A stretch of DNA of 64,000 nt, from contig CANRIA010000007.1 in the NCBI GenBank assembly GCA_947630555.1, positions 1 to 64,000 of the forward strand. The letters are read 5' to 3'. Under the pieces are notes generated by a model. It had not been told where the DNA came from. It ran no database searches and saw nothing but the letters and a program-made list of their open reading frames with translations. Shown one piece after another: positions 25,892 through 34,304 of the stretch. The stretch is from an uncultured Clostridia bacterium. Its GTDB lineage: Bacteria; Bacillota; Clostridia; Oscillospirales; Ruminococcaceae. Numbering within the stretch: the first letter of the stretch is position 1; every line of letters starts with the position of its first letter. Position numbers and translations under genes: made by a program.

Positions 25892-27376
25892 TCAGTTCTG
25901 ATAATACTTGTTTTCCTGAAATTTCGCCTCGCAGGTAAGGTCTGCTCCCAGCCGCTTGAACACCTTTTCATCAACGTTTGAAAGGATTACCGTAGAGTGC
26001 ACCTGCGCGCCCTTCAGCTTTGAAAGCTGCTCTAAGGCAAGCTCGGCAGTCGGGTTGGTAACAGCGCATATCGACAGCGCAAGCAGCACTTCATCAGTGT
26101 GCAGCCGAGGGTTGATATTGCCAAGATGCTTTGTTTTAAGCTTTTGTATCGGTTCTATAACGTTGGGCGAGATAAGCAGCACCGCATCGTCTATCCCTGC
26201 AAGGGTTTTAAGCGCATTAAGCAGCATTGAAGAAGCCGCACCAAGCAGCTCGCTTGTCTTTCCGGTAACAATCCTGCCGTCGCCAAGTTCCATAGCCGCG
26301 GCGGTGTCGCCCGTTTTCTCCGCCTTTTCAAGAGCCGCATTCACAGACTTTCTGTCACCCGTGGTAACGCCTGCCTGATTCATCAAAAGCTCTATCTTAT
26401 ATATCTCTTCTTTAGTGCCCCGTCCCTGACGCTCGGCACAAAGCGCGCTGTAGTATCTTCTTATTATCTCCTGATTCGATGCCTCTCTCACCACATCGTC
26501 GTCTATAATGCAGTTGCCTGCCATGTTTACGCCCATGTCTGTAGGAGACCTGTACGGCGACTCGCCCAGAATACGCTCAAACATGGCGTTCAGCACGGGG
26601 AATATCTCAACATCTCGGTTGTAGTTTACCGTGGTCTTTCCGTATGCCTCCAAATGGAACGGGTCTATCATGTTTACGTCGTTGAGGTCTGCCGTCGCCG
26701 CCTCGTATGCAAGGTTTACAGGGTGCTTCAGCGGTATGTTCCATATCGGGAAAGTCTCAAACTTCGCATAGCCTGCCTCCACTCCCCTCTCGTGCTCGTG
26801 GTAAAGCTGCGAAAGGCAGGTAGCCATTTTGCCGCTGCCGGGGCCCGGTGCGGTCACAACGATAAGCTGCCTTTCGGTTTCTATGTACTCATTCTTGCCA
26901 AATCCGTTTTCGCTAAGTATATTCGATATATTTGAAGGGTAGCCCTCTATAATGTAGTGCTTGTAGACCTTTATGCCCAAGCCCTCCAGCCGCTTTTTGA
27001 AGTTATCGGCAGCCGTCTGCCCGTCATACTGCGTAAGCACCACGCTGCCAACATACAGACCTATCTTTCTGAACACGCCTATCAGCCTTAAAACGTCAAC
27101 GTCGTATGTTATGCCAAGGTCGCCGCGAATTTTGTTTTTCTCAATGTCGCCTGCGTTTATGGCTATGACTATCTCGGCATCGTCTTTGAGCTGCAACAGC
27201 ATCTGCAATTTGCTGTCAGGCTTGAATCCCGGCAGCACGCGCGAGGCATGATAGTCGTCAAACAGCTTGCCGCCAAATTCAAGGTACAGCTTTCCGCCAA
27301 ACTGCGCTATCCTTTCCCTGATGTGCTCCGACTGCATCTTCAGATATTTTTCGTTGTCAAATCCCGTTTTCATCAT
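25892..27376 (-). CDS. DUF1846-family protein
   Basis: 494-aa cytoplasmic protein of the conserved DUF1846 family (common in Firmicutes), recognised by overall sequence, including TAPGPGSGKMATCLSQLYHEHERG and FETFPIWNIPLKHPVNLAYEAATADLND (in the 175-235 range). The first segment looks like a nucleotide-binding loop. Members are linked to nucleotide or aminosugar metabolism only loosely, so no reaction is assigned. It stands alone, with repeat element copy 1 upstream. Confidence 0.85.
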   Translation of the reverse strand: MMKTGFDNEKYLKMQSEHIRERIAQFGGKLYLEFGGKLFDDYHASRVLPGFKPDSKLQMLLQLKDDAEIVIAINAGDIEKNKIRGDLGITYDVDVLRLIGVFRKIGLYVGSVVLTQYDGQTAADNFKKRLEGLGIKVYKHYIIEGYPSNISNILSENGFGKNEYIETERQLIVVTAPGPGSGKMATCLSQLYHEHERGVEAGYAKFETFPIWNIPLKHPVNLAYEAATADLNDVNMIDPFHLEAYGKTTVNYNRDVEIFPVLNAMFERILGESPYRSPTDMGVNMAGNCIIDDDVVREASNQEIIRRYYSALCAERQGRGTKEEIYKIELLMNQAGVTTGDRKSVNAALEKAEKTGDTAAAMELGDGRIVTGKTSELLGAASSMLLNALKTLAGIDDAVLLISPNVIEPIQKLKTKHLGNINPRLHTDEVLLALSICAVTNPTAELALEQLSKLKGAQVHSTVILSNVDEKVFKRLGADLTCEAKFQENKYYQN

Positions 27377-27400
27377 GTTTACTCCTCTGCGTTATATACT

Positions 27401-27680
27401 TTGCTATTGGGGGAGACCCTTTTGAAAAAGGGTCTTCCCCCAAGCCCCCTCACTAAAACTTCTGTATTTTTTGCGAGGGGTAATTATATTTTTTAATATA
27501 CATAGAAATTGCCATTCATCACTGATTTATATAAAAGAAATTACCCCTCGCAAAAAACAATATAAAAGTCTTTGGAAGAGGGGTCACTCTTCCTTCGGAA
27601 GAGGGGGAATAACCTTTCGCAGTTGCACAGCAACTGTGAGAAAGAGTTTTCCCAAAAAGAAAAGCAGATAGCTCAGAATT
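27401..27680 (+). repeat. Hairpin-rich dispersed element, copy 1
   Basis: Fills the gene-free gap 27377-27695. Order: terminator-like hairpin GGGGGAGACCC...GGGTCTTCCCCC, conserved CCCCTCACTAAAACTTCTGT, then GCGAGGGGTAATT and its inverted copy AATTACCCCTCGC about 70 bases on, conserved AACAATATAAAAGTCTTTGG, and a second hairpin region. The same layout recurs at 44.04 kb (same orientation) and 63.32 kb (inverted). There is no coding capacity; terminal repeats are degraded in this copy. Confidence 0.8.
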
Positions 27681-27695
27681 TAAACTGCGATAGAT

Positions 27696-28037
27696 TTATT
27701 TGCAAATACTGCATTCTTTTGGAAACATTTTAGTCTTGTCATACTCTTTGAATATCTCTCCCAGCAGAGCCAGCGCCACAAAATCTATTTCAAACTCATC
27801 TGTAGTTGTTGCCCAGCAATTGCTGCAATTTTTAAATTCAACCACTTTGTTTGCACCAAGCTGACGTCTGTCAGGGAATTTTGAAAGCAGATCCTTGTGT
27901 ATGGTTATCTGACCGTCGCATATTTTGTCGTTGTTGTAATGCACGGGGTTTTCACGGTTGAAGCTGCCGTATTTGTAGCAAACAACGCTTTCGGTTTCTT
28001 CCGTCAGATAAGCTAAGCCTTTGACTTCATTACTCAT
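27696..28037 (-). CDS. Unknown small Cys-containing protein
   Basis: 113 aa from ATG 28037 (GAGGTG six bases upstream; a GTG nine bases earlier is less likely). Two CxxC pairs, CSNC near the middle and CSIC at the C-terminus, could bind zinc. No family recognised. It lies between repeat sequences. Confidence 0.65.
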   Translation of the reverse strand: MSNEVKGLAYLTEETESVVCYKYGSFNRENPVHYNNDKICDGQITIHKDLLSKFPDRRQLGANKVVEFKNCSNCWATTTDEFEIDFVALALLGEIFKEYDKTKMFPKECSICK

Positions 28038-28128
28038 AATTTTCACCTCAAATTTATTTTATTTTGCGCTATCGCGCAGCCTGCTGGAGCCACACATTGA
28101 CCGTCTGCAAGCAGTCGGTCAAGTGCAG

Positions 28129-28174
28129 AAAAAATCCCTCGCCGCCGACCGTTTATGGCGGCGAGGGATTTTTT
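28129..28174. terminator. Very strong symmetrical hairpin
   Basis: An 18-bp inverted repeat, AAAAAATCCCTCGCCGCC with GGCGGCGAGGGATTTTTT, can terminate transcription from both sides. A smaller hairpin TTGACCG / CGGTCAA precedes it (about 28097-28121). The AraC gene ends about 110 bases to the right, and the small Cys protein gene starts to the left. Confidence 0.85.
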
Positions 28175-28286
28175 CGGGGTGGCTTGGAGGCTAAAGCCGA
28201 CAAGACACTGCGCTCCATGCGCCACGCGTAAGCGTATAAATTCTGATTTATCTCATTATACCACAAAAACAAAGAAAGGTCAAACA

Positions 28287-29138
28287 TTATTGACCTTTTC
28301 TCATTCTGAACTGGCGCGGTGTTACGCCCTTGTGCTGCCGAAACACCTTTATCAGGTGGCTGCAATCCGAAAAACCAAGCTCCTGACTTATAAAACTAAG
28401 GTCGTGGCTTGTAAACAGCAGCAGCTTTTCAGCCCTGTCAATGCGCACGTTTTCAATATACTCTTTGCAGGTCTGCCCGTATACGGCGCGAAAACGCTTC
28501 GCAAAATACGAATAGCTCATGCCGCACTTTGCCGCAAGGTCTTCAACGCGCAGCTGCTCGTCGCAGTGCTTTACTATATATGCCCCAACACTGTTCATAT
28601 CAAGCTTTTCGGAACTTACACCGCTTTGGTCTATAACAAAACCTGCCTTGCACCATATGCGTATCATCTCAATAAGCAGCCTGCCAAGGCTCGAATTTAT
28701 AACAATGTCGTAACCATAGCCGCTGCCCCTTGCCTCGCTCACGCACTGCGAAAAGCAGTATTCCGCGATGTTTTCATCTATCGTACCCACGGTAAAAAGC
28801 GCCTGAGTGCACAGGCTTGAAGCTGCCTTTTTCAGTATCACGGGGAGTCTTTCAAACGCAACGCCCAGCGTGCAAAGGTGCACAGGGTCAAAACTTATTG
28901 ATACCACCTTAGCGCCAAGCCCTGCCGTAACCGAGTGCACCACACCTGCATGAACAAGAAAAATACTGCCCTTTGTAAGTATGTTTTTCGTATCTCCTGC
29001 CGTTACCGAAGCCGTGCCTTTCATGGCATACAAAACTTCATAATGATAGTGACTGTGCATTTTCTGCGGCAAGCTTCTGCTCTCCGCGCTGAGTACCGCC
29101 ACTTGTGTTTCATGTCTGCCGCCGTGCATATCAGTCAC
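28287..29138 (-). CDS. AraC-family transcriptional regulator with cupin domain
   Basis: 283 aa. An N-terminal cupin sensor (about 20-95, with HSHYHYEVLYAMKGTASV) and a C-terminal double helix-turn-helix (about 180-283, ending GFSDCSHLIKVFRQHKGVTP). This architecture typically senses a sugar and activates its utilisation genes; no sugar operon is adjacent, so its target may be distant. The lipoprotein gene ends 6 bases upstream. Confidence 0.9.
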   Translation of the reverse strand: MTDMHGGRHETQVAVLSAESRSLPQKMHSHYHYEVLYAMKGTASVTAGDTKNILTKGSIFLVHAGVVHSVTAGLGAKVVSISFDPVHLCTLGVAFERLPVILKKAASSLCTQALFTVGTIDENIAEYCFSQCVSEARGSGYGYDIVINSSLGRLLIEMIRIWCKAGFVIDQSGVSSEKLDMNSVGAYIVKHCDEQLRVEDLAAKCGMSYSYFAKRFRAVYGQTCKEYIENVRIDRAEKLLLFTSHDLSFISQELGFSDCSHLIKVFRQHKGVTPRQFRMRKGQ

Positions 29139-29144
29139 GCATAC

Positions 29145-29873
29145 TCACTCCCCACTGCTGTCTTCAGTGCTTTCAACCTTTATCGGGTTTTCTATCTCTC
29201 CTGCCCCGTCCGAATAAATTATCTTTATGGTGTAATCCATAATAAGCTCGCTGCCGTCGTCGTTTTTGCCTTTAGCTACCTGGTGTATCTGCCTTACCGT
29301 GTCAAAGCTGTCAAGCGTGTACTCTATAACATAGCTGTCAAGCGTTCCGCCGTCTACAGATACCCCTGCATCTTCGGGCGAGTATGTATAAGTCAGCGTA
29401 TAGCCGCCGTCTTCGGTGTCTGCGCGCTCTGCGTTTTCAACACCGCTTGCTATAAATCCGAACACCGCATCGGTTGTCTTTGTGTTTCGCGAATAATCTT
29501 TTGTATACATAACAACGCGCTCGTCGCTTTTGGGCAGCTTTTTGCCCACGCCGTCTTCTTCTGCATATGTCGCATACCCCGAACAGTATTCTTTGTATAC
29601 CTTGCCGTCGTTATACTGCTCTGAAAGATATATCAGAAAACCCACTTCATCATACTGATATACAAATCTTTCAGTCATCTCTCCCGTGGTGTTGTCATAA
29701 GCCTCATAGCCGCCGCTGTTTTGCTCGTTATATGCCTTCATAGACTTTTCTATTATTTCCTGACCTTCGACCTTTTCACTGCTTTCGGTATTACCCATAA
29801 AAGAGCACGAAGCACACAAAGCCGCCGCCAGCACGATCGCCGCAAGCTTTTTCAGCATATTCAGCATATTCAA
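29145..29873 (-). CDS. Unknown lipoprotein
   Basis: 242 aa with a lipoprotein signal peptide (LKKLAAIVLAAALCASC; lipidation at a Cys near residue 20-23). The rest looks beta-rich and acidic (tyrosine-rich repeats, FVYQYDEVGFLIYLSEQYND), with no recognised domain. The start is TTG 29873 or an ATG six bases later; AGAGG upstream fits the TTG better. It overlaps closely with the DUF4321 gene upstream (6-base gap). Confidence 0.75.
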   Translation of the reverse strand: MNMLNMLKKLAAIVLAAALCASCSFMGNTESSEKVEGQEIIEKSMKAYNEQNSGGYEAYDNTTGEMTERFVYQYDEVGFLIYLSEQYNDGKVYKEYCSGYATYAEEDGVGKKLPKSDERVVMYTKDYSRNTKTTDAVFGFIASGVENAERADTEDGGYTLTYTYSPEDAGVSVDGGTLDSYVIEYTLDSFDTVRQIHQVAKGKNDDGSELIMDYTIKIIYSDGAGEIENPIKVESTEDSSGE

Positions 29874-29879
29874 ATTTGA

Positions 29880-30146
29880 TCAACCTCTTTTGCAAAGCTT
29901 GGCGTTCACAATAAGCATTATAGCCACGCAGAATATTTGCGCCACGGTTACATTTAGCTTCATACCCAGCGTGAACGACAAAACGTTCAGGTCTATATGA
30001 ACGGGGTCAAAGCCTATCGACTGCCCCCACGCCAGCCAGCCCACATACGACCTGCCGTCGCATATGTATGCTATAAAAGCCCCCAGCACAATGCCTGCCA
30101 GCACAAAAAATATGAACGCGAACGTGTTTTTAAAGTCCTTTGACAT
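29880..30146 (-). CDS. DUF4321-family small membrane protein
   Basis: 88 aa with two membrane segments (about 8-28 and 62-82) separated by an outside loop containing GWLAWGQSIGFDPVHIDLNVL, the DUF4321 pattern found in many Firmicutes. Function unknown. Confidence 0.78.
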   Translation of the reverse strand: MSKDFKNTFAFIFFVLAGIVLGAFIAYICDGRSYVGWLAWGQSIGFDPVHIDLNVLSFTLGMKLNVTVAQIFCVAIMLIVNAKLCKRG

Positions 30147-30172
30147 TTTTATTCTCCTCTCTCTTTTTCAAA

Positions 30173-30206
30173 ACAAAATGCAGACTTGTCTTTCAAAGCC
30201 TGCATC
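30173..30206 (-). terminator. Terminator after the S1-domain gene
   Basis: Minus strand ATGCAG ... CTGCAT hairpin followed by TTTGTTTT. Confidence 0.7.
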
Positions 30207-30210
30207 ACGC

Positions 30211-30693
30211 TTACTTTCTGTGTGAATTGCTCCTGCGTTTGTTTTCCTTGGCTTTTTTCATATCGCCGATCTTTTCCTCGCTCGACGCCTTGAATTTGCT
30301 GAGCATATCCTCAAATGACTGATCGCCGCTCTCTGTCAGCGTAGACCTTGTCGGTATGTATTCGGGCGGCTGCTCGCTCTCACCCGTCGGACGTCTTTTC
30401 TTAAAGCCGCCGTCGCTCTTTCCGCGAAACTGCTGACGTTCTTTAGGGCTGTCCTCAGCCTTTTTTATAGACAAACTCGTCTTTCCGTCCTCTGAAACGC
30501 TAAGCACCTTGACCTTCACGGTCTGACCTTCCTGCACATGATCCTTTATTTCGCTCACATAAGTGTTTGCGATCTCGGATATATGCACCATGCCCGTTAC
30601 CTTGTGTCCCTGCTCGACGATATCAACAAATGCGCCGAACTTTGTAATTCCTGTGATCTTTCCCTCGTAAATTTTTCCGACCTCAAGCCGCAT
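30211..30693 (-). CDS. S1 RNA-binding domain protein, YabR-like
   Basis: 160 aa. The N-terminal S1 domain (about 1-78, starting VGKIYEGKITGITKFGAFVDI) is followed by a disordered basic tail. Position after divIC matches yabR in Bacillus, an RNA-binding protein of poorly defined role. It is the last gene of the yabP-yabQ-divIC unit; a terminator follows. Confidence 0.9.
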   Translation of the reverse strand: MRLEVGKIYEGKITGITKFGAFVDIVEQGHKVTGMVHISEIANTYVSEIKDHVQEGQTVKVKVLSVSEDGKTSLSIKKAEDSPKERQQFRGKSDGGFKKRRPTGESEQPPEYIPTRSTLTESGDQSFEDMLSKFKASSEEKIGDMKKAKENKRRSNSHRK

Positions 30694-30740
30694 ACGGATA
30701 ATAACCTCTCTCTTGAAAAATACACAACGCTTTCTCGCCG

Positions 30741-31052
30741 CTATTCCACATTAGTAAAGTAATAACGGTGTTCACCAGGATAGCCGTATCCGTATTTTTC
30801 AATTGCTATACGCTCCATATACTCGTCACGGTCATCAGAACTGAGTATCCTGTTGTACTCGTCGCACTGCTGCTGAGTCTGCACTATCTGCTGCGAGAGC
30901 TCATCGTTTGCCTTTTTAAGCTCTTCAATATCGGCTCTCTGAGATACCCAGACGAACACAGCATACACTATAAGCAGCACTATCGCCAGAATAACAAGAT
31001 AATGCACTATCGTTCTTTTATTGCCGCTTTGATTTTTTGATCCCGTATTCAT
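30741..31052 (-). CDS. divIC: Septum formation protein DivIC/FtsB-like
   Basis: 103-aa bitopic protein: short cytoplasmic N-terminus, one membrane segment (about 17-36), extracellular coiled coil (40-70) and the conserved end IAIEKYGYGYPGEHRYYF. It forms a complex with FtsL and DivIB/FtsQ to activate septal wall synthesis. Its place between yabQ and the S1 gene is the classical Firmicutes order. Confidence 0.9.
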   Translation of the reverse strand: MNTGSKNQSGNKRTIVHYLVILAIVLLIVYAVFVWVSQRADIEELKKANDELSQQIVQTQQQCDEYNRILSSDDRDEYMERIAIEKYGYGYPGEHRYYFTNVE

Positions 31053-31133
31053 TGACTTGCAACTTTTACGCCTGTGACTAGGCTATCCTTTCATTGTATT
31101 CAAAGCAATTATACAACACTTATTCACTATCTT

Positions 31134-31616
31134 TCAAGCGTTTTCGGGCGGTTTTTTTATTTTTTTGAAAACTTTAGCGCTTTGCACAAATTTTGACCCT
31201 GAATTTTTTGCAATCTTCACTATACTTTTAAACGGAAAAACTATAATTTTTCCTGCCGTGCCAAACACCGACCGCAATATGACCGCCGCGCTTTGTGCCA
31301 CAACGTCACCTAAAACAAACTGTTCCAGCGCCATGCCCAGCACCATACCTATAAATATAAACATTCTTATTTGCCCCCATGCCGAGGCGTGCACAAATAT
31401 AAAATACCAAAACGCGCACACCACTACAAACAAAAAGTCCTCAATAAACACCGCTATGTCGCTATGCCTTACCGCGCGCCGAAATGTTCGCAAAAGCTCA
31501 TACCCCACGCCGAAAAGCGCGCCTATGACCACAGCGCACAAAAACAGCCTTGCCTCGGTGCCTACCGAAAATATCATCTCGGTCTTAAAGCCTTTGGGCA
31601 GTATCGCAAGCATCAT
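31134..31616 (-). CDS. yabQ: Spore cortex protein YabQ
   Basis: 160-aa integral membrane protein (about four segments) required for spore cortex formation in Bacillus. The start is ATG 31616, which overlaps the yabP stop in an ATGATG/TGA arrangement, with GAGGG upstream; the upstream in-frame extension lies inside yabP and is rejected. The segment IEDFLFVVVCAFWYFIFVH fits the family. Confidence 0.88.
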   Translation of the reverse strand: MMLAILPKGFKTEMIFSVGTEARLFLCAVVIGALFGVGYELLRTFRRAVRHSDIAVFIEDFLFVVVCAFWYFIFVHASAWGQIRMFIFIGMVLGMALEQFVLGDVVAQSAAVILRSVFGTAGKIIVFPFKSIVKIAKNSGSKFVQSAKVFKKIKKPPENA

Positions 31617-31900
31617 CTCAGTGCCCTCTTGATAAGCCCCGTTTTGCCCCTGCGGTCTTTCTCGCCGTATGAAAGCGACCATATATCGCCCTCTACCGTC
31701 AGCCTGCCCGAATCTACCGAAAGCTCATTAACATGCAGTTCCCTGCCCTTTATAACAAGTTCGCCAAGCTGTGTGTAAAGCAAGATCTGCCCCTCATCAA
31801 AGCTTTCTATATCCGTAACTCCCGTCAGGCTCAGCATTTTTCGGTTCTCCAGCGTAAGACCATGTTCGCCGCTTTTTTCGGCAGTGTTGTTTACAGCCAT
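31613..31900 (-). CDS. yabP: Sporulation protein YabP
   Basis: 95-aa YabP/YqfC-family protein with the conserved LENRKMLSLTGVTDIESFDE and LGELVIKGRELHVNELSVDSG. It is produced in the mother cell and located at the forespore membrane in Bacillus. First gene of yabP-yabQ-divIC-S1, translationally coupled to yabQ. Confidence 0.92.
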   Translation of the reverse strand: MAVNNTAEKSGEHGLTLENRKMLSLTGVTDIESFDEGQILLYTQLGELVIKGRELHVNELSVDSGRLTVEGDIWSLSYGEKDRRGKTGLIKRALR

Positions 31901-32025
31901 AAAATTACTCCTCTCTATATTTATATAAATATATTATCTCACTGCTTGTACATATTCTTTGTTCATCATTTTAAGCAATTTACAAAAAATATACTCTTGC
32001 TGATGATTTATGCCGCTTTCTTCTA

Positions 32026-32053
32026 TTGAAATATCGGGCAGATGTGCTATAAT
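32026..32053 (+). promoter_or_regulatory. Promoter of the alpha-galactosidase gene
   Basis: TTGAAA (32026-32031), 16-base spacer, TATAAT (32048-32053) with extended TGC before the -10. Confidence 0.78.
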
Positions 32054-32086
32054 TATTATGTAAAAATAATTTAGGGAGATATTTCT

Positions 32087-34285
32087 ATGGGAATATATTA
32101 TAATGAAAAATCACAAAGCTTTAACATCTGCGCTAAAGATACAAGCTATATTCTGGCTGTTGCGCCGTGCGGCTATCTTGCGCACGTTTATTTCGGCAAA
32201 CGCCTGCCCGATGAAGACCTGACCTATCTTCTGCGGCTGGACGAAAGCCCTTTCACGCCGCTTACAAACGACCGCGACAGGGCATCATACCTTGACACCC
32301 TGCCTATGGAGTACCCCACTTTCGGCACGGGCGATTACCGCGACTGCGCACTTAAAATCACCGACGACAACGGCTGCTCCACCTGCAATTTAGAGTACGT
32401 TTCGCATAAAATTTACGGCGGCAAGCCTAGCCTCACCGGTCTGCCTGCCACATTTGCAGATGAAAACGAAGCTTCAACTCTTGAAATAGAGTGCGTTGAC
32501 AAGGCTGTAGGTCTTCGGGTAACTCTTTTGTATACGGCGTTTGAAGACCTTGACGTTATAACGCGCAGTGTTAAATTCAAAAACTGCGGCGAAAAGCCCG
32601 TAACGCTCACCAAGGCTCTCTCTGCCTGCGTTGAGTTTGACGACTGCGGCTATGACATGATCACCCTCAACGGCTCGTGGGCGAGAGAAAGGCAGGTAGA
32701 GCGCGCGCCGCTCCACCACGGCAAGCAGCTTATAGATTCAATGCGCGGCGAAAGCTCTCATCAGAACAACCCGTTTGTCGCTCTGGTCTCTCACAGTGCT
32801 GATGAAGACAGCGGCGAGGCATATGGCTTTAGTTTTGTGTATTCGGGCAACTTTATAGCCCAGGCAGAAGTTACACAGCACAAGAAAACGCGCTTTATAA
32901 TGGGTATAAATCACGCCGATTTTTCGTGGCTTTTAGAAAGCGGTGAAGAATTTATTGCCCCCGAAGTGGTAATGGTGTACTCATGCGGCGGCATAGGCAA
33001 AATGTCACGCACATTCCACGACCTTTACAGACAGCACCTTATCCGCGGTCAGTATAAAGACAAGCGCCGCCCCGTTCTTATAAACAACTGGGAGGCAACA
33101 TATTTTGACTTCAACACCGAAAAGCTTATAAGCATTGCAGACGAGGCATCAAAACTGGGCATAGAAATGCTTGTTATGGACGACGGCTGGTTCGGTCACC
33201 GCGACAGCGACAACAGCTCGCTCGGCGACTGGTTCGTATATGAAAAGAAGATAAACGGCGGCTTGAAGCACCTTGTAGACGAGGTAAACAAACGCGGCAT
33301 GAAGTTCGGCATATGGTTCGAGCCTGAAATGGTGTCGCCCGATTCCGATCTTTTCAAGGCTCACCCCGACTGGGCAATACAGGTCAAAGGCAGACCTCTC
33401 ACCCTCTGCCGCGAGCAGTATGTGCTTGATTACTCACGCAAGGAAGTGCGCGACTATATATATTCTTTAATGAGGAACATTTTAGATAACGCGAATATTG
33501 AGTATATAAAGTGGGATATGAACCGCCAGATAACCGAGGCAGGCTCTAACGCTTTGCCGAAAGAGCGGCAGAAAGAACTGTGGCACAGATATGTTTTAGG
33601 CGTTTATGACCTTATGGAACGGCTTACAACAGACTATCCTTACATACTTCTTGAAAACTGCTCGGGCGGCGGCGCAAGATTTGATGCAGGTATGCTGTAC
33701 TACTCGCCGCAAATATGGTGTTCGGACGATACCGATGCGATAGAACGCCTTAAAATTCAGTACGGCACATCACTTTGCTACCCCTGCTCGGCAATGGGTG
33801 CGCACGTTTCCGACTGCCCCAACCACACAGTAGGCAGAAACACACCGTTTGAAACGCGCGGCAACGTGGCTCTGGTGGGCACTTTCGGGTATGAACTCGA
33901 TGTAACTCGCATACCGCAGCAGGACAGGGACATGATACCGCGGCAGATAGAAACATTCAACAAATATAACAGCCTTGTGCGCACGGGCGACCACTACCGC
34001 ATAGGCAATATGTTCAAAGATAACACCTGGGACGCGTGGATGTTCACCGCGAAAGACAAAAGCGAGGCTCTGCTGGAATTTGTTCAAGTCCTTGGCAGAC
34101 CCAACGAGCGCTCACGCAGGATAAAGCTGAAAGGTCTTGACGAGAACGCATATTACTATGAAGAAAGCGCTCCTGACGTGAAAATTTCGGGCGTGGCGCT
34201 TATGAACGCAGGCATAAATATATCAAACCTGTGGGGCGACTATCAAAGCAGGCTGTATCATTTTATAAAAGTTATAAAAGCATAA
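32087..34285 (+). CDS. GH36 alpha-galactosidase
   Basis: 732 aa, typical of cytoplasmic GH36 tetrameric alpha-galactosidases. Three-part fold: N-terminal beta-supersandwich, central TIM barrel (about 325-640) and C-terminal beta domain. The nucleophile is Asp477 in KWDMNR; the acid/base is Asp547 in WCSDDTDAIERL; MDDGWFGHRDSD and LLENCSGGGARFD complete the site. There is no signal peptide, so it acts on imported galactosides such as raffinose, melibiose or galactomannan fragments. The GH74 gene follows after 19 bases, suggesting one operon. Confidence 0.95.
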   Translation: MGIYYNEKSQSFNICAKDTSYILAVAPCGYLAHVYFGKRLPDEDLTYLLRLDESPFTPLTNDRDRASYLDTLPMEYPTFGTGDYRDCALKITDDNGCSTCNLEYVSHKIYGGKPSLTGLPATFADENEASTLEIECVDKAVGLRVTLLYTAFEDLDVITRSVKFKNCGEKPVTLTKALSACVEFDDCGYDMITLNGSWARERQVERAPLHHGKQLIDSMRGESSHQNNPFVALVSHSADEDSGEAYGFSFVYSGNFIAQAEVTQHKKTRFIMGINHADFSWLLESGEEFIAPEVVMVYSCGGIGKMSRTFHDLYRQHLIRGQYKDKRRPVLINNWEATYFDFNTEKLISIADEASKLGIEMLVMDDGWFGHRDSDNSSLGDWFVYEKKINGGLKHLVDEVNKRGMKFGIWFEPEMVSPDSDLFKAHPDWAIQVKGRPLTLCREQYVLDYSRKEVRDYIYSLMRNILDNANIEYIKWDMNRQITEAGSNALPKERQKELWHRYVLGVYDLMERLTTDYPYILLENCSGGGARFDAGMLYYSPQIWCSDDTDAIERLKIQYGTSLCYPCSAMGAHVSDCPNHTVGRNTPFETRGNVALVGTFGYELDVTRIPQQDRDMIPRQIETFNKYNSLVRTGDHYRIGNMFKDNTWDAWMFTAKDKSEALLEFVQVLGRPNERSRRIKLKGLDENAYYYEESAPDVKISGVALMNAGINISNLWGDYQSRLYHFIKVIKA

Positions 34286-34304
34286 TTTTAAAGGGGTGTA
34301 TTTT

